This document shows, one piece after another, positions 57,291 through 64,000 of a stretch of DNA of 64,000 bases. Source of the stretch: Acinetobacter sp. NCu2D-2 (GTDB lineage: Bacteria > Pseudomonadota > Gammaproteobacteria > Pseudomonadales > Moraxellaceae); contig NZ_CP015594.1 of assembly GCF_001647675.1 (NCBI RefSeq), positions 2,480,001 through 2,544,000 on the forward strand. The letters run 5' to 3'. A model generated the notes under the pieces. It had not been told where the DNA came from. It did not search any database and was given only the letters and a program-made list of their open reading frames with translations. Numbering within the stretch: position 1 is the stretch's first letter; each line of letters begins with the position of its first letter. Position numbers and translations under genes: made by a program.

Positions 57291-58414
57291 TTGATCACTC
57301 TAGCTAATTTGTCTTTAATCTGCATAACTCTTTCACTGATTAAAAAGTTGATTTTCTCATAGTCAATCTTTTCTAATCTTGATATATCAAATGATTCATC
57401 ATGGATTATTCTTTTTTCTAAGTTTAGAAACTTTAATAATGAATAAAAACGAGAAGCCCCCCTTTCTTTATTAACAAAAACTAAAAATTCTTTATTAAAA
57501 ATAATTGAAAACACCATACCATGAAATGAGTCTGTTACAATAAACTCAGCATCTCTAAAATTAGCTAACCACGTTTCTATATGGGGTGTAACTATTTTAT
57601 CAATTTCATGAATGAGCGGTATGTTTTTATTTTTAAAGAGCTCAATCTCAGTTACTGGTAAGTTTTTATCAGCAGAGATCTTATTGATCCAGTCATTCTT
57701 ATATAAATCTTTATCAAGTATATATGTAAATAGTTTGTTTCGACTTTTACTTTTGAAATCTTTCATAAGATCTAAATACTTTTCTTTACCTAATAGTAGC
57801 GTTGGATCTAGGACATGTTCACTATCTACATGAAGATAATTCTTACATAAATCTACAGCATCAGACTCACGTACAGAAATATAGTCAAAATCCTCTGCCA
57901 GTTTAGCAAGATCTAATGTCGTTTCTCTATCATATTGCCACTTTTCCAACCCAAAAGATGCTGCGTAAGCTATTTTTTTTATTCTTTTATCTTTTACAAA
58001 ATTCAAGAAGTAAGTTTGTATATTAGGTGTATAAGCTTTACGCCAGACTTGATCACTTCCTACTACCACAGCGTCGAATTTATGAAAATTAACCGTAGCC
58101 TCTAGACGACTTAAGTCAGTAATTTCTTCTGTAAGATTTAATTTTTCCTTTAGAAATTGAGTATGATTCTTATATAATTTTTTCTTTTCTGACTCTAATA
58201 CCACAAAATTTATGCTTTTTGATAAAAATATTTTTTTCAAAATATTTTTACCAAAATTCTTTATAATGGCAACATTTGTTAGTTTTTTATTTTGAATATT
58301 TAATACAATTACTTGATGACCCAAATCTTTTAGGGTTTCACTTAATGCATAGGCTTGTAAATTACCACCAAAATTATGGTGTAATGGTAGTGTTAATATG
58401 GCAATTTTTTTCAT
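57287..58414 (-). CDS. Polysaccharide pyruvyl transferase family protein
   Basis: 375 residues. The family pattern is clear: AILTLPLHHNFGGNLQAYALSETLKDLGHQV at the N-terminus, AVVVGSDQVWRKAY, IAYAASFGLEKW, FDYISVRESDAVDLC, and FIVTDSFHGMVFSIIFNKEFLVF. Members transfer pyruvyl ketal groups from PEP to sugars of lipid-linked units (CsaB, WcaK, EpsO). It sits directly after the F420-hydrogenase-beta-like gene (7 bases), a common partnership in polysaccharide loci. Its acceptor sugar is unknown. Confidence 0.88.
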   Translation of the reverse strand: MKKIAILTLPLHHNFGGNLQAYALSETLKDLGHQVIVLNIQNKKLTNVAIIKNFGKNILKKIFLSKSINFVVLESEKKKLYKNHTQFLKEKLNLTEEITDLSRLEATVNFHKFDAVVVGSDQVWRKAYTPNIQTYFLNFVKDKRIKKIAYAASFGLEKWQYDRETTLDLAKLAEDFDYISVRESDAVDLCKNYLHVDSEHVLDPTLLLGKEKYLDLMKDFKSKSRNKLFTYILDKDLYKNDWINKISADKNLPVTEIELFKNKNIPLIHEIDKIVTPHIETWLANFRDAEFIVTDSFHGMVFSIIFNKEFLVFVNKERGASRFYSLLKFLNLEKRIIHDESFDISRLEKIDYEKINFLISERVMQIKDKLARVIK

Positions 58415-58421
58415 TTTTAAC

Positions 58422-59756
58422 CTATTTCAAGAATCGAGCTATTAATTTTTTCAATCGATTTAACTTATGATTGATTTTAGTTAACCTATTAAGACGTATC
58501 CTCAATGGAAGAATAGCACCCCTAAAAACACTCACATTACTGCTTTTTTTCCACTGCTCTAAACTAAATTTACGAATTTTCATTCGGTTAGCTTGAACCA
58601 TATTAAAAACTATACCTTTATTAACTAAAAATCTGGCTCTCTTTTTGGGAAATATCAAATTACTCTTCTTTCTATAACCAATTCTAAATTTAAGACCGTC
58701 ATGCCTATGATTAAATGAACCACTTTGTGATTTTATAATATCATCTTCTTTAACACTTACTAATTTAAGATCTTTATTTTCTACTCCTTTATTAATAATA
58801 TTTTTAGCTAAAAGTGATCTTACAATAACAATACTATTACCAAGTCCTTCTTTGCTATAAGGCTCAATCCAAGCATCACCCAGTGAAATATCTGCTAATT
58901 CTGTTAATACATCATCACAAAAATCACAAGCATTACTTTTAAATAAACCTGTACCCCACATATCACCCAAACTACGCATTTCTACCATATGGATTCTATT
59001 TTCAGATTTTGATCTGCATTGAAACTTATAATCTAATGCATAACTTTCTGGTTTTTTGATCCGATATTCAACTTCATCATATTCATCAAAGCAATTTGCT
59101 TCTTGTGCAAGATAATCTGTGTAAAACCTACTTTTCAATCCACCGCAAACAATTCCCACTAGAAAAGGAATTTTATTTACTAAATGGGGATGTTTTAATT
59201 GTTTCAGTCTTATTGCTTTTAGAAAACATGCCACTCCTGATACAGCAATCTTTCCATCCAAATCATCAATGATCAGAAAAAGCTGTTCCAATGTTACAGG
59301 AGTATATCTGGTCTTAGAAATTGACGTTATCTCCGTATTTCTATCAACCAGTTTATATTTATAACCATCTTCACTCGAAGCAACTATAAAGAGGTAATCT
59401 ACTATGTTATTTGAGATTAAATATTCAAAAACATATGTTGCAAGCCCACCAGAGGATGAGCTTTTCCTAAATTTATGACTATAACCTATATATAAATCTT
59501 GATAATATCCTATCTTTTGATTAAAAATAGATTTCGAATGTTTAGTAAATTTTTCACCCAAAAAATCTTCATTATATTGATCTATCTTAAAAGGACAAAT
59601 ATCGTACATAGATTTAGTATCCGCCCCCTTTCCAATATTAGGAACTAAGAAGCCATATTCATTCCAATCCATTTTTGAATCTTTTTTGGAATCTTCCGAG
59701 ATACATACTCCACAGCCCGTACATAAATCATTTTTAATAATTTCATTTATGTTCAT
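58422..59756 (-). CDS. F420 hydrogenase/dehydrogenase beta-subunit-like Fe-S protein
   Basis: 444 residues. The N-terminus has a ferredoxin-like cysteine set (DLCTGCGVCISE, later YDICPF). The middle carries FrhB-type SSSGGLATYVFEYLI, VSGVACFLKAIRL and GIVCGGLKSRFYTDYL. Then come FKSNACDFCDDVLTELADISLGDAW and a basic C-terminal tail. F420-dependent enzymes are not expected in this organism; in polysaccharide loci this family is thought to act with pyruvyl transferases on a sugar, with FAD and Fe-S, but no reaction is established that I know of. Its stop-side neighbour is the pyruvyl transferase; its ATG overlaps the wzx stop by 4 bases. Confidence 0.8.
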   Translation of the reverse strand: MNINEIIKNDLCTGCGVCISEDSKKDSKMDWNEYGFLVPNIGKGADTKSMYDICPFKIDQYNEDFLGEKFTKHSKSIFNQKIGYYQDLYIGYSHKFRKSSSSGGLATYVFEYLISNNIVDYLFIVASSEDGYKYKLVDRNTEITSISKTRYTPVTLEQLFLIIDDLDGKIAVSGVACFLKAIRLKQLKHPHLVNKIPFLVGIVCGGLKSRFYTDYLAQEANCFDEYDEVEYRIKKPESYALDYKFQCRSKSENRIHMVEMRSLGDMWGTGLFKSNACDFCDDVLTELADISLGDAWIEPYSKEGLGNSIVIVRSLLAKNIINKGVENKDLKLVSVKEDDIIKSQSGSFNHRHDGLKFRIGYRKKSNLIFPKKRARFLVNKGIVFNMVQANRMKIRKFSLEQWKKSSNVSVFRGAILPLRIRLNRLTKINHKLNRLKKLIARFLK

Positions 59757-61279
59757 TTCTTAAGCCACCATATTTTTTGCATAATAAATTTTCTTTCATT
59801 ATTTTGCATAACAAAAAAATAAAAGAATAGAATAGCCAAGATTTCTATAAGAAATAAAATTAACAATTTAATCAATCCACTAGAGTTATTTAAAATAAAT
59901 AAGCTATATAAAAAGTAGATCACTAATAGAAACAAAAGAAAACAAAATGAGGGAAACAACACTACTTTCATATAATTTCTTAGATCAAATTCAATAAGTT
60001 TTCTTAAAAAGATCAACCTTAGTATCAAACAAAATATAGCCAAAAACATCGAAACATAATAAATAAAATATGGTTCACCAAATAACTTTAAAATCATATA
60101 AGAAAATGGCAGGTTTATCATAGATGTCATACCCACTACAATCTGGTATATCTTAATTTTACCCGTTGCATGTAAACCAGTAATAAGAGTTAGTGATAAA
60201 CTATCAATAGCTAAAATAAGTAATGCTAGAGTAACAAAAACATCTGTATAGATTGGTACTTTTTCAAGCCAAAAACCTAAAAATAAGTTTGCATCTAAAA
60301 ATATCGGCAATATAATCAATAAAAAAATACTAAAACAGTACTTTGACCCCAAGGAAATGAGTTTAAAATTTCGGCTCATATCCCCATTTCCATAACTTTT
60401 ATATATTTGAGGATTAATAGCATTAGTTACCGAATTAATAAGTTGATTAAAAACATTTGAAATACTAATAGCCAATGCATATGATGCATTAAAAGCCAAG
60501 CCAAAAATTATATTTAAAATTACATTTACTCCTTGGTTTTTTAAAACAGATGCTAAATTACCTATAAGATTCCACCCCATAAAATCTTTCATTTCTTTTG
60601 CAACTATCTTAATTCTACCAAATCTTAAATTAACATTCCTAATATTTTTTAATACCTTATAACTCGCATACATATACATCAAAAGACATGATACAGATAC
60701 TAGTAGCAATAAATATCCATATACAGTTATATTCTCCCCCAATCCAAGATATAGAATATATACAGATATCAATTTTAGAACTGCTTCAACAATACTTATA
60801 AATGAAAAAAACTTCATGTTTTCAAATGCTGTTATTACAGCAACAAAAACAGATTGAACCAAAGTAATAAAAATATTCAATACTGCTAAGTTATATAAAA
60901 CACTAGCAATATCATAATAACCGTTGATATTTAGAAATTTATTTAAAATTACACCTTTTATTGTAAATAATACACTAACAATTGAAAATCCAACAATAGC
61001 ATGAATAAATACACTACAATAAAAAGTGTCAATCACACCACTTTCATTTTTTTTACCGATTTCAATACTAATGAATCTTTGCGTAGCAGATGTCATCGCA
61101 CCATTTACAAATGCAAACAAAGCAACGAAACCAAATATTAAATTAAATAATCCATAGCCTTCAACACCTAGAATATTCAAAATCTCTCTAACGGTATATA
61201 AGCTAATTGCAGTTAGAATTAATGTACGACTTAACAAGTAAATTGAATTTTTTACAATCAGCTTATTTGCACTACTCAT
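59753..61279 (-). CDS. wzx: Wzx-type oligosaccharide flippase
   Basis: 508 residues with about 12-14 membrane helices of the polysaccharide-transport/MVF superfamily. It has an N-terminal positive start (NKLIVKNSIYLLSRTLILTAISLYTVREILNILGVEGYGLFNLIFGF), the MTSATQRFISIEIGK block and a central NPQIYKSYGNGDM segment. Such proteins flip undecaprenyl-PP-linked repeat units to the periplasm. It lies between the sugar dehydrogenase gene and the F420-like gene, and overlaps the latter by 4 bases. Strongly AT-rich. Confidence 0.88.
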   Translation of the reverse strand: MSSANKLIVKNSIYLLSRTLILTAISLYTVREILNILGVEGYGLFNLIFGFVALFAFVNGAMTSATQRFISIEIGKKNESGVIDTFYCSVFIHAIVGFSIVSVLFTIKGVILNKFLNINGYYDIASVLYNLAVLNIFITLVQSVFVAVITAFENMKFFSFISIVEAVLKLISVYILYLGLGENITVYGYLLLLVSVSCLLMYMYASYKVLKNIRNVNLRFGRIKIVAKEMKDFMGWNLIGNLASVLKNQGVNVILNIIFGLAFNASYALAISISNVFNQLINSVTNAINPQIYKSYGNGDMSRNFKLISLGSKYCFSIFLLIILPIFLDANLFLGFWLEKVPIYTDVFVTLALLILAIDSLSLTLITGLHATGKIKIYQIVVGMTSMINLPFSYMILKLFGEPYFIYYVSMFLAIFCLILRLIFLRKLIEFDLRNYMKVVLFPSFCFLLFLLVIYFLYSLFILNNSSGLIKLLILFLIEILAILFFYFFVMQNNERKFIMQKIWWLKK

Positions 61280-61324
61280 GCGCTAGAACACTCATATGGT
61301 GAATTTCTATTTAAAAATATAACA

Positions 61325-62491
61325 CTAGTTATCACCAAACAAATCACGTGTAAACACTTTGTCTAGCACATCATCCAAATCGGAAACCATACGATTTGCT
61401 ACAATGACATCTGCTCTTCTCTTAAACTCTGTAAAGTCTTTTAAAACTTTGGAGTTATAAAAATCATCTTGTGCCAAGTTAGGCTCAAAAATAATGACCT
61501 CTATGCCCTTGGCCTTCAGACGCTTCATAATGCCTTGAATTGCAGATTGCCTAAAGTTATCACTACCAGCCTTCATCACAAGACGATAAATACCAACCAC
61601 TTTTGGCTCTCGTTTTAAAATTTCATCCGCAATAAAATCTTTACGTGTAGTATTTGATTGAATAATGGCTGAGATTAAACTTTGTGGCACATCTTGATAA
61701 TTCGCTAAAAGCTGCTTGGTATCTTTCGGCAGACAATAACCACCATAACCAAAAGAAGGATTATTATAATGTGTGCCAATACGTGGGTCTAAGCCTACAG
61801 CCTGAATAATATCTTTGCTATTTAGCCCACGCAAAGCGCAGTAACTATCTAGTTCATTGAAGTAAGCAACACGCATCGCAAGATAAGTATTTGAGAATAA
61901 CTTTACTGCTTCTGCTTCAGTTGAATCCATTAATGCAATATCAACTTCTGGCTTTAGACTTGCACTTTTAAAAAGTTCAGCAATTTTTTGCCCCACTTCA
62001 CTTTTATCTCCAACGACAATGCGTGATGGATATAAATTATCAAATAAGGCTTTGCCTTCACGTAAAAATTCAGGTGAAAAGACGATTTTAAGATTTGGGA
62101 ACAGCTCTTGAACTCTTTTTGTAAAACCAACAGGAATAGTTGATTTAATAATAATTATTGCCGATGTATCTAATAGATTTAGATCATTTAAAACTTGTTC
62201 AATTGAACTGGTATCAAAATAATTGGTTTGTTCATCGTAATTCGTTGGTGTTGCAATAATAATATAATCTGAATTTTGATAAGCCTTCGTTTTATCTAAA
62301 GTCGCTTCAAAATTAATATCTTTTAATAAATACTCTTCAATTAAAGTATCTTGAATTGGTGATTTTTTTTGTTGTAATAAATTTACACGATGTTCATCAA
62401 TATCTAATGCAACAACTTGATGGTGCTGACTAAAGAGCATCGCATTTGAAAGGCCTACGTACCCTGTGCCAACAACTGTCAATTTTAACAT
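61325..62491 (-). CDS. ugd: UDP-glucose 6-dehydrogenase
   Basis: 388 residues from the ATG at 62489-62491 ([20 protein letters not shown]), the same length as E. coli Ugd and very similar throughout. NAD fold [50 protein letters not shown] with the catalytic Lys, [16 protein letters not shown] with catalytic Cys253, and the UDP-binding [10 protein letters not shown] tail. It makes UDP-glucuronate. It is the first gene of the long leftward operon within this window. This intact enzyme contrasts with the altered paralogue at 45374-46630. Confidence 0.95.
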   Translation of the reverse strand: MLKLTVVGTGYVGLSNAMLFSQHHQVVALDIDEHRVNLLQQKKSPIQDTLIEEYLLKDINFEATLDKTKAYQNSDYIIIATPTNYDEQTNYFDTSSIEQVLNDLNLLDTSAIIIIKSTIPVGFTKRVQELFPNLKIVFSPEFLREGKALFDNLYPSRIVVGDKSEVGQKIAELFKSASLKPEVDIALMDSTEAEAVKLFSNTYLAMRVAYFNELDSYCALRGLNSKDIIQAVGLDPRIGTHYNNPSFGYGGYCLPKDTKQLLANYQDVPQSLISAIIQSNTTRKDFIADEILKREPKVVGIYRLVMKAGSDNFRQSAIQGIMKRLKAKGIEVIIFEPNLAQDDFYNSKVLKDFTEFKRRADVIVANRMVSDLDDVLDKVFTRDLFGDN

Positions 62492-62739
62492 TAATAACTC
62501 TACCTTTTTAATCAATTTGTATAAGTCAATTAGTATGATGTAGACTTAATTTTATGAAGTGAAACTATAGCAAAAGCTGAGTTAAATGAGTATATGTTTA
62601 TCTTAGAGATAGTTTATATGTTAGATCATTTAATAATTCAAAACTTCACAATAGATCTCTTTCATAAATCAAAAAACGATCTATCTTTTGCTGATTATCT
62701 GTACCGAAGAATTTTAAATATTCATGCATAATCTGCGGA
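62492..62739. promoter_or_regulatory. Upstream region of the leftward polysaccharide operon
   Basis: About 250 AT-rich bases before the IS. It should contain the leftward promoter of the ugd-wzx operon and the left end of the IS5-family element that is broken by the IS903-group insertion. I cannot fix the promoter boxes or the inverted repeat. Confidence 0.4.
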
Positions 62740-63778
62740 GGCTTTGTTGCACAAACCTATCTGTAAAGGCTTTTTCAGCGATATAATTTTCAAATGAAGA
62801 AGCCTACACACAAAATCTACCGCACAACCAATTGGCCCGCATATAACCGAGCACTCATGAGTCGCGGAAATATTGCCATTTGGTTTGATCCTGCTACGCA
62901 ATGGTATGCTCCATCAAAAGGCAAACAAGGGCGAAATCAAACCTACTCCGACGCAGCCATCCAATGCTGCTTAATGATTAAATCCTTATTCCGTCTGTCT
63001 TTACGTATGGTTACTGGCTTTGTGCAAAGTCTGATTAAACTTTGCGGATTAAATTGGATAGCTCCAGATTACACCACGCTTTGTAGAAGACAAAAGCATA
63101 TTGATATTGTAATCAGCTACCAAAAAAGTAGCGATGGGCTGCATCTACTCATGGACTCTACAGGCATGAAGTTTCTAGGTGAGGGCGAATGGAAGCGCAA
63201 GAAACATGGACCTGAATATCGTCGCCAATGGCGTAAACTTCATATTGGTATAGATGCTAAAACCCTACAAATACGAGCAGTTCAGCTTACAACCAATAAT
63301 GTCAGTGATTCACAGGTGCTTGGTGATTTACTTAATCAGATTCCACAAGATGAGCAGATTGACTCTGTTTATACCGATGGAGCTTATGACACCAAGCAAT
63401 GCCGTCAGGTCATTGCAGATCGGCAAGGGCATGCGGTGATTCCACCTAGAAAAAATGCGAAACCATGGAAAGATACAAAGAGTAGCTCCCTAGAGCGAAA
63501 TGAATTACTTCGAACAATTAAACGTTTAGGCAGGACACTATGGAAAAAATGGTCAGGCTATCATCGGCGAAGTTTGGTTGAAACTAAGATGCATTGCATC
63601 AAATTATTAGGAGATAAACTCAGTGCAAGGAGTTTTGATAGCCAAGTGAATGAGATCCATGCACGTGTAGCATTCCTTAACAGATTTACGGAATTAGGTC
63701 GACCACTTACCCAAGTTACGCCTTAAATTTAGCTCAATTAGGGGCGCTTTACATTTCAAATCTTTGTGCAACAAAGCC
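62740..63778 (+). mobile_element. IS5-family (IS903-group, IS17-like) insertion sequence, 1039 bp
   Basis: Perfect 16-bp terminal repeats: GGCTTTGTTGCACAAA at 62740-62755 and its reverse complement at 63763-63778. A 9-bp target duplication ATCTGCGGA flanks it (62731-62739 and 63779-63787). Intact repeats, duplication and ORF indicate a recent, probably active copy. Ends and size resemble the Acinetobacter IS17/IS1008 type. Confidence 0.95.
62794..63726 (+). CDS. IS903-group DDE transposase
   Basis: 310 residues, uninterrupted. The N-terminal DUF4372-like/HTH region (TNWPAYNRALMSRGNIAIWFD) is followed by the DDE domain: LLMDSTGMKF (first Asp), SVYTDGAYDT (second Asp) and RRSLVETKMHCIK (Glu). 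It catalyses cut-and-paste or replicative movement of the surrounding element. All catalytic residues are present, consistent with a functional copy. Confidence 0.95.
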   Translation: MKKPTHKIYRTTNWPAYNRALMSRGNIAIWFDPATQWYAPSKGKQGRNQTYSDAAIQCCLMIKSLFRLSLRMVTGFVQSLIKLCGLNWIAPDYTTLCRRQKHIDIVISYQKSSDGLHLLMDSTGMKFLGEGEWKRKKHGPEYRRQWRKLHIGIDAKTLQIRAVQLTTNNVSDSQVLGDLLNQIPQDEQIDSVYTDGAYDTKQCRQVIADRQGHAVIPPRKNAKPWKDTKSSSLERNELLRTIKRLGRTLWKKWSGYHRRSLVETKMHCIKLLGDKLSARSFDSQVNEIHARVAFLNRFTELGRPLTQVTP

Positions 63779-63786
63779 ATCTGCGG

Positions 63787-64000
63787 ATGAAATACATCGA
63801 TTTGAAGAAGCTTTCTGAAACACAGTTTAAGCGATATACAGGCATCAGTTTTTCAACCTTTGATTTAATGGTTGAACAACTGAAAATGCATGTCCCGACT
63901 AAAGGTAGACCACCTAAGTTAAGTGTAGAAGATCAGGTTTTACTCTGTCTGAGCTATTGGCGTGAATACCGAACTTTATTCCATGTCGCAACAAGTTATG
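63787..64000 (+). CDS. IS5-family transposase, N-terminal part (runs off the right edge)
   Basis: From the ATG at 63787 the frame is open to the window end: MKYIDLKKLSETQFKRYTG, then KGRPPKLSVEDQVLLCLSYWREYRTLFHVATSY. It is similar to the transposase at 14379 (same HTH-4 region) but a different element. The IS903-group copy landed so that the last base of its 9-bp duplication is the first base of this start codon. The coding frame is intact, but its upstream promoter and left repeat were moved 1 kb away. The complete element cannot be judged here. Confidence 0.85.
   Translation, partial: MKYIDLKKLSETQFKRYTGISFSTFDLMVEQLKMHVPTKGRPPKLSVEDQVLLCLSYWREYRTLFHVATSY

Noticed and set aside
1..64000. 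CRISPR array, prophage or restriction/defence island
   Set aside because: No regularly spaced repeats, phage structural genes or known defence gene families were seen anywhere in the window.

Overview
The window looks like an Acinetobacter chromosome (Gammaproteobacteria, Moraxellales), AT-rich overall. The basis is the ribB-ribH-nusB-thiL-pgpA-glmU-glmS gene order, the family resemblance of the capsule-type galU-ugd-gpi-gne-pgm block to Acinetobacter K loci, and the IS5-family insertion sequences. A perfect 16-bp ParB site (parS) at 12168-12183 suggests that the region lies in the origin-proximal part of the chromosome.

Region 1 (1-32.9 kb) is mostly ordinary core genome. It holds a partial LysE exporter, a DyP peroxidase, an aminotransferase, a MATE pump, an ABC ATPase with changed active-site motifs, a divergent SDR/TetR pair with a perfect operator-like palindrome, phoB-phoR behind a Pho box, GST, OsmC, pirin, two paralogous diguanylate cyclases (the second split by an 868-bp IS), guaA, small envelope proteins, an orphan ParA, bolA, two tandem tRNA-Gly(GCC) genes, an alpha/beta hydrolase, an aldehyde dehydrogenase, and the riboflavin/NusB/ThiL/PgpA/GlmU/GlmS series.

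Region 2 (32986-41228) is a compact 8243-bp Tn7-family transposon inserted 24 bp after the glmS stop codon. It encodes tnsA-tnsB-tnsC-tnsD-tnsE and, as far as I can see, no cargo. The boundaries are resolved: TGTA-type ends, three tandem 20-bp TnsB-type sites at the glmS-proximal (right) end, three dispersed inverted sites at the other (left) end, and a 5-bp duplication TCAGC. Removing the element and one TCAGC copy restores a perfect 8-bp terminator hairpin between glmS and pgm, so the transposon split the glmS terminator. TnsB keeps its DDE triad, but TnsA has Ser108 where Tn7 has the catalytic Asp114. In Tn7, loss of that residue turns cut-and-paste transposition into cointegrate formation. 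This is the most interesting signal in the window.

Region 3 (41.2-62.5 kb) is a polysaccharide (capsule/K-type) locus. It has pgm, then the leftward galU-ugd-like-pgi-galE block, a rightward pair (initiating sugar-phosphate transferase and a glycosyltransferase), and a long leftward operon: UDP-glucose dehydrogenase, Wzx flippase, an F420-hydrogenase-beta-like Fe-S protein, a pyruvyl transferase, a glycosyltransferase, a Wzy-type polymerase, rmlB-rmlD-rmlA-rmlC and two more glycosyltransferases. The gene set predicts a Wzx/Wzy-dependent polymer containing L-rhamnose and probably glucuronate and pyruvyl groups. The ugd-like protein next to galU lacks the catalytic cysteine, while the second dehydrogenase has it.

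Region 4 (62.5-64 kb) is the upstream side of that operon. It is occupied by an IS903-group element with a 9-bp duplication, inserted at the start codon of another IS5-family transposase that runs off the right edge. The wza/wzb/wzc export genes expected for such a locus are not in the window.
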